A DNA stretch of 64,000 nucleotides from Pseudomonas sp. TCU-HL1. Lineage in GTDB: Bacteria > Pseudomonadota > Gammaproteobacteria > Pseudomonadales > Pseudomonadaceae. The notes beneath the pieces are model-generated. The model made no database searches. It was not told the DNA's origin and was given only the letters and a program-made list of their open reading frames with translations. Below are positions 7,848 to 14,761 of the stretch, one piece after another. The stretch lies in assembly GCF_001708505.1 (NCBI RefSeq), contig NZ_CP015992.1:3658001-3722000 (forward strand), in the 5' to 3' direction. Made by a program: the position numbers and the translations under genes. Position 1 is the first letter of the stretch. Each line of letters opens with the position of its first letter.

Positions 7848-8086
7848 GCGGCAAGCGCATCGGCATCGGAGCGCGTCCCATGGCCAACCCGCAGGCTGAG
7901 ACCTGGATACGCCAGGGCACCTCGATCGACAACGGTAAGGTCGAGCGCTACTCGGCACGGCTGACACTGGATATCACGCCGGCACTGCGCACGCGTATCA
8001 AACTGACTGCCTTCAGCCAAGGCGTGACAGTGGCGGAGATGCTGCGCGACCTACTGGAGCGGCAGTTCCCGGAGCTCAAGCCATGA
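7844..8086 (+). CDS. Small DNA-binding-like partner of ParA
   Basis: 80 residues from ATG 7844 (ATGA overlap with parA). The C-terminal half, VERYSARLTLDITPALRTRIKLTAFSQGVTVAEMLRDLLE, is built like a ribbon-helix-helix domain: a short strand followed by two helices. Its location behind parA suggests the centromere-binding or adaptor protein of the partition system. It overlaps traF by four bases. Function inferred from fold and position. Confidence 0.72.
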   Translation: MSGKRIGIGARPMANPQAETWIRQGTSIDNGKVERYSARLTLDITPALRTRIKLTAFSQGVTVAEMLRDLLERQFPELKP

Positions 8087-8610
8087 CGCTGGGAGCTCGC
8101 TGTGCGCGGTGGCCACTGGCGCTAGCCACCTGCAGCCTGATCGCGCTGAGTTGGACGACGCTCTCGACGTCGCCACCACGGCTCGCCTACAACGCCTCAG
8201 ACAGCGTACCCATCGGTTGGTACTTGATCACTCCGACGGAGACGTTGGGAGCCGGAGCTCTGGTGCTGGTACACCTACCGCCAGCGGCAATGGCATTCGC
8301 GGCGCAGCGTGGTTATCTACCGACGAATGTGCCGCTGCTGAAGACAGTGGTGGCCGTCCCGCCGCAGAACGTATGCGTACGGGGTGACCAAGTGCTGGTC
8401 GACGGCCAGATTGTCACCAAGCGCCTTCACCGGGATAGAGAGGGTCGAGCGCTGCCAACCTGGCAGGCCTGCCGGCGCCTGGCTGGCGATGAACTCTTCC
8501 TGCTCAGCACCACCAACCCGGAGTCTTTCGACAGCCGCTACTTCGGCCCAGTCTCGGCCGGCGCGGTGATCGGTCGCGCGCAGCCGTTGTGGTTGGAGTC
8601 ACGTCGATGA
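8083..8610 (+). CDS. traF: TraF-type S26 signal peptidase
   Basis: 175 residues with one N-terminal membrane segment (about residues 11-27). TraF peptidases mature and cyclise the conjugative pilin TrbC on the periplasmic face of the inner membrane. The catalytic Ser41 lies in YNASDSVPIGWY and Lys87 in PLLKTVVAVPP; the C-terminal SFDSRYFGPV motif (about residues 147-156) is also present. It overlaps the upstream small gene by four bases. Its expected substrate gene (trbC) and the rest of the mating-pair apparatus are not in this window. Confidence 0.9.
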   Translation: MTLGARCARWPLALATCSLIALSWTTLSTSPPRLAYNASDSVPIGWYLITPTETLGAGALVLVHLPPAAMAFAAQRGYLPTNVPLLKTVVAVPPQNVCVRGDQVLVDGQIVTKRLHRDREGRALPTWQACRRLAGDELFLLSTTNPESFDSRYFGPVSAGAVIGRAQPLWLESRR

Positions 8611-8959
8611 GCCGACCGTTTTCATGTTGCCCTTTCGGCCATCTGCGTGTTATCGGCGTGCGCAGTCGCTCACCGCCACCGTGTCGGCAGCCCTGCCCTC
8701 CCCCACCGGTCCGGGTCTGCCGAGATGCCTGGTCCGCTTCTTTCTGTATTCCCCCGAGGAGCACCAAGACAGGGAAAAAGCGGAGGGCAAGATAAAAGGG
8801 CGCAGCACTTCGTGGCGCTCGAAGGCAGTCTGCACGTGGGTTGTATGTGGCACAGAGCTGGTGCGATCAAGTGCAGGCCTGGCGTCTTTGACGCGAAAAC
8901 GCTGGTTCAAGCGCGGTGCCTACCACGCCTGACCACGATCGGTTTGGAGATCCCTCAGG
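8611..8959. other. Intergenic region before the relaxase gene (possible oriT)
   Basis: 349 bp with no credible gene. It contains an imperfect inverted repeat of about 15 bases (TCCGCTTCTTTCTGT at 8733-8747 against ACAGGGAAAAAGCGG-type sequence at 8770-8784) and a small GCGTC-TTT-GACGC hairpin (8882-8894). Transfer origins commonly sit beside their relaxase gene, so this is the most likely place for oriT. No nic site is proven. Confidence 0.4.
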
Positions 8960-10909
8960 ATGAGCAAGGAACGCAATCAGGACAACGAGCAACGCTTTCG
9001 CCCCCAACCTGGGAAACCGAAGCAACGCGGTCAGACCTTCATCAATCAGGTGCTGCGCCAGGCCAACAAGGCTGGCAGCGGCAAGGCGGGGAAGGCTGGT
9101 CAGCAACCCGGTGCCCGCCTCGGTCGTGGCCATGTCGCCGCACGCTTCAGCACGCGGCAGCAGTCGCCCAACGCCCGCCGCGTCACCATCAAGACCCGCC
9201 TGGTGAACCTGCGCCAAGCCGGCAAGCGTTCGACCCTCAGCCACCTGCGCTACATCGAGCGCGACGGCGTGAGTCGCGAAGGCAATCCCGGTAAAGCATA
9301 CGGCCCGCTGACCGACCAGGCAGACGTGGAAGCCTTCGAGGCGCGAGGCAGTGAAGACCGACACCAGTTCCGTTTCATTGTCTCGCCCGAGGATGCCGAG
9401 CAGCTCGATGACCTGCGAACCTACACCCGTCACCTAATGAGTCGGATGGAGGCTGACCTGGGCACCGGCCTCGACTGGGTGGCAGTCGATCACTGGAACA
9501 CCGACAACCCCCACACCCACATCGTCCTGCGCGGCAAGGACGACACCGGCAAAGACCTGGTCATTGCTCGCGACTACATTGCGGAAGGCATGCGCAACCG
9601 CGCTGCGGAGCTCGCCACGGAGTGGCTTGGCCCGCGCACCGAATTGGAGATCCAACGCACCCTGCAACGGGAGGTACAACAAGAGCGCTGGACCAGTTTG
9701 GATCGCGCCCTCCTACGCGAACGCCAGGCTGGCGTGCTGCACCTGAAGACCCTCGCCGACCATCCCCGTAGACAACACTTAATCGGCCGTCTGCAGCACC
9801 TGCAGCAACTTGGCTTGGCGCGAGAAGATCGGCCCGGCGGCTGGATCGTGCACGACGATACCGAGGCGACCCTGCGCGCCATGGGCGAACGCGGCGATAT
9901 CGTTCGCACGCTGCAACGCGCGATGGGCAACACACAGCGGGAGTTAGCAGTCTTCGAGCCAAGTGGCGGAAGCCGTACCGTGGTCGGCCAGGTGGTGGCC
10001 AAGGGACTGGCGGATGAACTGCACGACCGCGGCTACCTGGTGGTGGATGGCCTCGACGGCAAGGCCCACTACCTCTCTCTGCCGGCCCGCACGGAACTCG
10101 CCGACTACCCCATCGGCGCTGTTGTGGAGACGCGCACCATGAGCGAACCGCGCGCGGTGGACCGCTCGATTGCTTCGCTGGCCGCAGGTGGGATTTACCG
10201 CGCCGACCATCACCTCGCACTGGCCAGGTCGCAGGCCGCCGAAGGACACGATCCCGAGGCGCTGGTCGAACGCCATGTGCGTCGTCTGGAAGCCCTGCGC
10301 CGGGCCGGTATCGTGGAGCGGTTGGATGAGGGTATCTGGCGCGTGCCCGCCGACCTGCACGAGCGAGGCCGACAGCATGACGCCCGCCGCCTGGGCGATG
10401 TCGCTGTCGAACTGCGTACACCGTTGTCAGTGGAGCGACAGGTCCGTGCTATCGGGGCGACCTGGCTGGATCAGCAGCTGATCGGGGGTAAAGACGGGCT
10501 CGCGACTAACGGCTTCGGCAGGGAGGTGCGCGAGGCGCTCAAGCAGCGTGCGGACTTCCTGATGGAACAGGGTCTGGCCGAACGCCAGGGGCAGCGTGTC
10601 GTACTCGCGCGAAACCTGCTGTCTACTTTGCGTGAACGAGAGCTATCGGCGACGGCGCGCGAGATCGCAGCGCAGACCGGCCTGCACTACCGGCCACCCG
10701 TTGATGGCGAACGGGTCAGTGGGGTCTACCGGCGCAGCGTGCAACTGGCCAGCGGGCGCTTCGCCCTGCTCGATGATGGTGTGGGCTTCAGCCTAGTGCC
10801 CTGGAAGCCGGTGATCGAGCCGAAGCGCGGGCAGAGCCTCTATGCCGTGGTGCGGGGCACCAGCGTGTCCTGGCAGTTGGGGCGACAGCGCGGGCGGACG
10901 ATTGGCTGA
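8960..10909 (+). CDS. VirD2-like conjugative relaxase (DUF3363-type C-terminus)
   Basis: 649 residues. The N-terminal relaxase domain has the metal-binding histidines His178 (DHWN), His185 and His187 (NPHTHIVLRG), preceded by a Tyr-bearing helix around LSHLRYIERDG (about residue 93) that may provide the nicking tyrosine. The long C-terminal part (about residues 300-640) matches the DUF3363 class found with VirD2-like relaxases of Tn4371-type ICEs. It nicks oriT and pilots the transferred strand. The start follows TTTGGAGATCCCTCAGG. The gene is complete, but traG and trb genes that normally follow are missing; an oppositely oriented XRE gene ends 13 bp later. Confidence 0.88.
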   Translation: MSKERNQDNEQRFRPQPGKPKQRGQTFINQVLRQANKAGSGKAGKAGQQPGARLGRGHVAARFSTRQQSPNARRVTIKTRLVNLRQAGKRSTLSHLRYIERDGVSREGNPGKAYGPLTDQADVEAFEARGSEDRHQFRFIVSPEDAEQLDDLRTYTRHLMSRMEADLGTGLDWVAVDHWNTDNPHTHIVLRGKDDTGKDLVIARDYIAEGMRNRAAELATEWLGPRTELEIQRTLQREVQQERWTSLDRALLRERQAGVLHLKTLADHPRRQHLIGRLQHLQQLGLAREDRPGGWIVHDDTEATLRAMGERGDIVRTLQRAMGNTQRELAVFEPSGGSRTVVGQVVAKGLADELHDRGYLVVDGLDGKAHYLSLPARTELADYPIGAVVETRTMSEPRAVDRSIASLAAGGIYRADHHLALARSQAAEGHDPEALVERHVRRLEALRRAGIVERLDEGIWRVPADLHERGRQHDARRLGDVAVELRTPLSVERQVRAIGATWLDQQLIGGKDGLATNGFGREVREALKQRADFLMEQGLAERQGQRVVLARNLLSTLRERELSATAREIAAQTGLHYRPPVDGERVSGVYRRSVQLASGRFALLDDGVGFSLVPWKPVIEPKRGQSLYAVVRGTSVSWQLGRQRGRTIG

Positions 10910-10922
10910 ATGCCTTCCCCAC

Positions 10923-11777
10923 CTACACCCGAGCCGGCTCCTGCTGCAGCCACTGCTCGAAGGCTCGGCTCTCCGGCCTGCCCTCTTTGGCCGCGTAGTA
11001 GACCAGGCGCAGGTGCCGATCTTCATCAATGGTCAGCGTGGTGTGCTCGAACACCATCTGGCCAATCGGCTCGATGCACAGGTTGCGAATGCCCTGGCAC
11101 GGGCCATGGATGTCCTGCTGTTGCCACCAGTCCCTGAAGTCAGGCGAGGCCTTTGCCAGGTCCTTCACCAATGCAGCGATTTCCGGGTCCTGAGTGGCCC
11201 GCACGAAGTCGCGACGGAAACTGGAAAGGATCTGCAGCGCCTGCTCTTCCCAGGGATTGAACAGCGCTTGCATGGCCGGGCTGGTGAACAGCATCCACAG
11301 CAGATTGCGACGGTCAGCCGGCAGCGTGGAGAAACCGAAGACCCGGTCCGCCGCGGCGTTCCAGGCCAGCACGTCCCAGCGCAGGTTGAGCACATAGGCC
11401 GGGCGCGTCGGGATATCCGCCATCAGCCGATGGATCAGTGGCGGTACCACGCACCAGGTCCGTCCAGGTTCCGCCGGCAAACGCTGGTGAGCCAGCAGGA
11501 ACAGATGACGACGCTCGGTGGCATCCAGCTTGAGGGCCCGGGAGAGGTTGTCGAGGAAGCTGGAGGACACGCTGATGTCCCGCCCTTGCTCGAGCCAGGT
11601 GTACCAAGACAAACCCACTCCAGCCAAAGCAGCCACCTCCTCGCGGCGCAAACCGGGCGTGCGTCTTCGGCTACCGGTGGGTAGCCCCACCTCCTCCGGC
11701 GAGATGCGCTCGCGGCGACTACGCAGGAATTCGGCCAACTCTACCCGGGTACGTTCGAGTGTACGGGGAGCGCTCAT
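10923..11777 (-). CDS. XRE-family regulator with MmyB-like ligand domain
   Basis: 284 residues from ATG 11777, preceded by GGAGGTAATCGG. An N-terminal XRE helix-turn-helix (about residues 10-85, with GLRREEVAALAGVGLSWYTWLEQGRDI) is followed by an MmyB-type C-terminal domain (about residues 110-270, RPAYVLNLRWDVLAWNAAADRVFG) believed to bind a fatty-acid-like ligand. It is divergent from the ALAS-like gene with 156 bp between starts and is the natural candidate for local control of the biosynthetic cluster. Earlier in-frame start codons extend into the promoter region and are rejected. Confidence 0.88.
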   Translation of the reverse strand: MSAPRTLERTRVELAEFLRSRRERISPEEVGLPTGSRRRTPGLRREEVAALAGVGLSWYTWLEQGRDISVSSSFLDNLSRALKLDATERRHLFLLAHQRLPAEPGRTWCVVPPLIHRLMADIPTRPAYVLNLRWDVLAWNAAADRVFGFSTLPADRRNLLWMLFTSPAMQALFNPWEEQALQILSSFRRDFVRATQDPEIAALVKDLAKASPDFRDWWQQQDIHGPCQGIRNLCIEPIGQMVFEHTTLTIDEDRHLRLVYYAAKEGRPESRAFEQWLQQEPARV

Positions 11778-11933
11778 CCGATTACCTCCAGTAACAGCAT
11801 AAACAGTCAAATTGTAACCCCCATAAAACCAAAGAAGAATACCCCGCCCTGGACGCAAACGCGCGCGCCAGGGCACTTGCTTGATGAGGAAGCACACAGA
11901 GACGTGTCATCAACTTGCTAAGGAGATAAAGGG
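11778..11933. promoter_or_regulatory. Divergent promoter region XRE / ALAS-like gene
   Basis: An AT-richer stretch between divergent genes. A possible plus-strand promoter is TTGTAA (11812-11817), 17 bases, AAGAAT (11835-11840). On the minus strand a TACAAT hexamer around 11812-11817 may serve the regulator. The Shine-Dalgarno for the ALAS-like gene is AAGGAG near 11920. No strong palindrome is seen. Confidence 0.35.
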
Positions 11934-13166
11934 ATGTACCAAGCACTTCTTCGTGAACAACTGGAGACATTGAAGTCCTCCAACCAGTACCGCACCTTCA
12001 CCACCCTCAGCCGCATCTGCGGTCAGTACCCACTGGCCAAACTGGAAGGCCGCGACCAGGAACCTGTGGTCGTCTGGTGCAGCAACGACTACCTCGGGAT
12101 GTCCCAGCATCCGGTAGTCCGGGAGCGGATGCACGAGGCACTGGAGACTTACGGCGCCGGCTCCGGCGGCTCACGCAACATCGGCGGCTCGCACGAAGTG
12201 TATGCCCGCCTGGAGGCTAGCTTGGCCGACTGGCACGGCAAGGAAGCCGCGCTGGTGTTCCCCACTGGCTTCGGCTCCAACGATGCGACCATCCAGTGCC
12301 TGCTGCGGCGCCTCCCCGACTGCGTCGTGATCAGCGATGAACTGAACCATGCCTCCATCGTCAACGGCATCCGTTCGACGCCGAACGCGCGGCAGATCTT
12401 TCGTCACAACGATGTCGAGCATCTGGAGCAGATCCTCGCTGGCTACCCGCTGGGGCAGCCGAAGATCGTCGTGTTCGAGTCGGTCTACTCGATGGACGGC
12501 GACATCGCCCCGATCGCCAAGATCGTCGAGGTTGCCAAGCGCTACAACGCCCTCACCTACCTCGACGAAGTGCATGCCGTGGGCATGTATGGCCCACGCG
12601 GCGCAGGCATTGCCGCCGAACTCGGGCTGACCGACCAGGTGGACATCATCCAGGGCACCATGGCCAAGGCCATTGGCGTGATCGGTGGTTACATCGCCTC
12701 GACCCAGGTGATCGTCGACGCGGTTCGCTCCTTTGCCACCGGTTTTATCTTCACCACGTCCCTACCGCCGGCGATCACCGCTGGCTGCCTGGCCAGCGTC
12801 GAGCACCTCAAGGCCAACAATGCTGAGCGTGATCGTTTGCACGCCCAGACGGCCAAACTGCGCGAGCGCCTCAAACACCATGATGTCCCAGTAATGCCCT
12901 GCTCCCAGACCCATGTGCTGCCGGTACTGGTGAGCGAGGCACGCCGCTGCAAGGCTGCGGCCGAACGCCTGCTGCACACTCACGGTGTGTACCTGCAACC
13001 GATCAACTACCCGTCGGTGCCGGTAGGTACCGAGCGCTTCCGGGTCAATGCCACACCGAACCACAGCGATGCGCAGATCGAGCATCTGGCGGTGTCGCTG
13101 CGCGAGACCTTCGAGCATTTCTCGATTCCACTGGCCTCCCAGGCATTCAGCACGGAGGTGGCCTGA
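11934..13166 (+). CDS. 5-aminolevulinate-synthase-like PLP enzyme (AlmA-like)
   Basis: 410 residues, an alpha-oxoamine synthase closest in sequence pattern to ALA synthase: WCSNDYLGMSQHPVV, LNHAS with stacking His139, YLDEVHAVGMYGPRG with Asp211 contacting the PLP nitrogen, and Schiff-base Lys245 in GTMAKAIG. ALAS condenses glycine with succinyl-CoA. Pseudomonads make ALA from glutamyl-tRNA, so this gene is not needed for haem. In GAGSGGSRNIGG the residue aligning with the glycine-selecting Thr83 of Rhodobacter ALAS is Ser80, a change reported to open the site to serine. With the acetyltransferase, oxidoreductase and amidotransferase downstream, the likely reaction is L-serine + succinyl-CoA to 5-amino-6-hydroxy-4-oxohexanoate, as described for AlmA of alaremycin biosynthesis. 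Alternative: true ALA feeding a C5N-type moiety, but no ALA-CoA ligase is present. Confidence 0.85.
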   Translation: MYQALLREQLETLKSSNQYRTFTTLSRICGQYPLAKLEGRDQEPVVVWCSNDYLGMSQHPVVRERMHEALETYGAGSGGSRNIGGSHEVYARLEASLADWHGKEAALVFPTGFGSNDATIQCLLRRLPDCVVISDELNHASIVNGIRSTPNARQIFRHNDVEHLEQILAGYPLGQPKIVVFESVYSMDGDIAPIAKIVEVAKRYNALTYLDEVHAVGMYGPRGAGIAAELGLTDQVDIIQGTMAKAIGVIGGYIASTQVIVDAVRSFATGFIFTTSLPPAITAGCLASVEHLKANNAERDRLHAQTAKLRERLKHHDVPVMPCSQTHVLPVLVSEARRCKAAAERLLHTHGVYLQPINYPSVPVGTERFRVNATPNHSDAQIEHLAVSLRETFEHFSIPLASQAFSTEVA

Positions 13167-13167
13167 G

Positions 13168-13671
13168 ATGGATCAGTCCTTCCTCATCGTGCGCCCGGCA
13201 ACGCTGGCTGACCTGGCCAGTCTGGTCGAACTGCGCGCCCACCTGCTGGACGGTACCTCGGCCAGCTACTCCAGCAAAACCCCGGAGGATGCCGCGCAGT
13301 GGCGGGCGGCCTACCGCAGTTGGCTGGGCAGCCGCCTGGGCGAGAGCGACTGCGTGCAGATCGTCGCCGCCGAGCACAAGGAGTCCGGCCAGGTGCTGGG
13401 CTGCGCGACCGCCATCATCGACCAGCGTGCCCCGGCCCCCGGCTGCCTCAACGGCTTGTCTGGCTGGGTGCAGTCGGTGGTGGTGGAGCCGCAGTGGCGC
13501 CATCGGGGTATTGCCCGGCAGTTGATGCAGCATCTGCTGCGCTGGTTCGCCAACCGCGGCGTCAGGTCCGTGGTCCTGCAAAGCACAGACGCCGCTGGGA
13601 CGCTGTACCAAGGCCTGGGTTTCGCGGTCAGCGACGAGCGCTTGATGTTCCGTCAGGAGGCCTCGGTATGA
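13168..13671 (+). CDS. GNAT-family N-acetyltransferase (AlmB-like)
   Basis: 167 residues from ATG 13168, just after the ALAS stop and its internal GGAGG. The GNAT core is clear: motif A VQSVVVEPQWRHRGIARQLM with the RxxGxA acetyl-CoA loop (about residues 105-123) and motif B ending in TLYQGLGF. It probably acetylates the amine of the amino-ketone made by the upstream enzyme, giving an acetamido product and possibly protecting the host from a reactive amino-ketone. Its stop overlaps the next start (ATGA). Substrate is inferred from context. Confidence 0.85.
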   Translation: MDQSFLIVRPATLADLASLVELRAHLLDGTSASYSSKTPEDAAQWRAAYRSWLGSRLGESDCVQIVAAEHKESGQVLGCATAIIDQRAPAPGCLNGLSGWVQSVVVEPQWRHRGIARQLMQHLLRWFANRGVRSVVLQSTDAAGTLYQGLGFAVSDERLMFRQEASV

Positions 13672-14738
13672 AGATCCTGATCATCGGCCTGGGCTATGCC
13701 GGCAATCGCTACCGTCGCGCGTTCGAGCACATCGCCACCAGCACCGGTATGCCGCAAACGCTGGCTTATGTCGGACGCCGGGAGAAGCCTTCCGAACTGC
13801 CCTACTTCGACAGCGTCTGCCGAGCGCTCGAGGAGTTCGCGCCGGACATAGTCGTGGTCAGCGTCAACGATCACAGCCATGCGCCGGTGCTCAAGCAGTT
13901 GGCCGGCTACCGGGGTTTCGTGATCTGCGAGAAGCCCCTGGTCACTCGGCAGGATGATCTGGCCGAGCTCACCGCCGCGCTGGAGCACGTCAGCGGCTTC
14001 GCTCTGGACCTGGTGGAGCGTTACTCGGAGGCCACCCAACAACTGCGCGAATGGGTCGAGCGGCACGACTGGCAACTGGTGCGCGCCAACTTCCACTGGG
14101 GCAAGGACCGCATCAACGACTACCGCCCCACCTGTGGCGTGACCAGCGAAGTGATCCATGCCTTGGACCTGATCGGCTGGATCTGCCCTCGTCCGGGTAG
14201 GCTCAGGCTGCATGGCGTACTCGGCGTGCGCTCGGACTTCTCAATTTCCGGCGAACAGGTCCTCGACACCGTACAGCTCACCGCCGGCCTGGGTGATGCA
14301 CCGGTCACTGGCTACAGCAGCTTCGTCAACATCGTCCGCCAGCGCACGGTGGATTTCAGCTTCGTCGACCGCGACGCCCGGCTGATCCATGCACGCCTGG
14401 TGTTCGATACGCCGCGTTGGGATCACGACCAGTTGCGCATCTGGACGCGCGGAGCCAACGGCGCCGACGAACTGCTGCACGACTTCGCTACCAACCCCGA
14501 CATACCTGGGCTGGAAACCCTGCACAAGCTTTCGCGGCTGTGCCTGCAGGTGATACGTGCTGTAGCGCTCAAGGAACGGCCGCGCCAGGCCTTCGCTGGC
14601 CTCGATACGGCCATGTCCCTGCAGCACCTGCTCAACGAGCTGGACACCCACGCCCAAACCCCACCACCGGCGCGCTACGTCCATGGCGAGACGCGCGTGC
14701 TGCTGGCCGAGGACAGCGATCTGGAAAGCCTCGGATAA
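13668..14738 (+). CDS. Gfo/Idh/MocA-family oxidoreductase
   Basis: 356 residues from ATG 13668. The N-terminal Rossmann motif IIGLGYAGNRYR (residues 5-16) and the family ICEKPLV motif with its catalytic Lys (about residue 90) are present; the later His-containing helix (SEVIHALDLIGW) occupies the place of the family active-site His. Members can oxidise a hydroxyl and also drive eliminations through a transient ketone with recycled NAD. In the proposed pathway it would dehydrate the serine-derived hydroxymethyl to the exocyclic-type methylene (5-hexenoate). It is coupled to the acetyltransferase gene. The family is certain; the reaction is inference. Confidence 0.8.
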   Translation: MKILIIGLGYAGNRYRRAFEHIATSTGMPQTLAYVGRREKPSELPYFDSVCRALEEFAPDIVVVSVNDHSHAPVLKQLAGYRGFVICEKPLVTRQDDLAELTAALEHVSGFALDLVERYSEATQQLREWVERHDWQLVRANFHWGKDRINDYRPTCGVTSEVIHALDLIGWICPRPGRLRLHGVLGVRSDFSISGEQVLDTVQLTAGLGDAPVTGYSSFVNIVRQRTVDFSFVDRDARLIHARLVFDTPRWDHDQLRIWTRGANGADELLHDFATNPDIPGLETLHKLSRLCLQVIRAVALKERPRQAFAGLDTAMSLQHLLNELDTHAQTPPPARYVHGETRVLLAEDSDLESLG

Positions 14739-14761
14739 CCCCATTCACAAGGAGAGAGACT

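Noticed and set aside
8955..8962. Minus-strand CATCCTGA resembling the IncP nic consensus
   Set aside because: It coincides with the relaxase Shine-Dalgarno and start codon, and such hexamers occur by chance elsewhere in the window.
11934..13166. Reading the ALAS-like gene as the housekeeping haem gene
   Set aside because: Gammaproteobacteria such as Pseudomonas make ALA by the C5 route, and the gene is embedded with acetyltransferase, oxidoreductase and amidotransferase genes.
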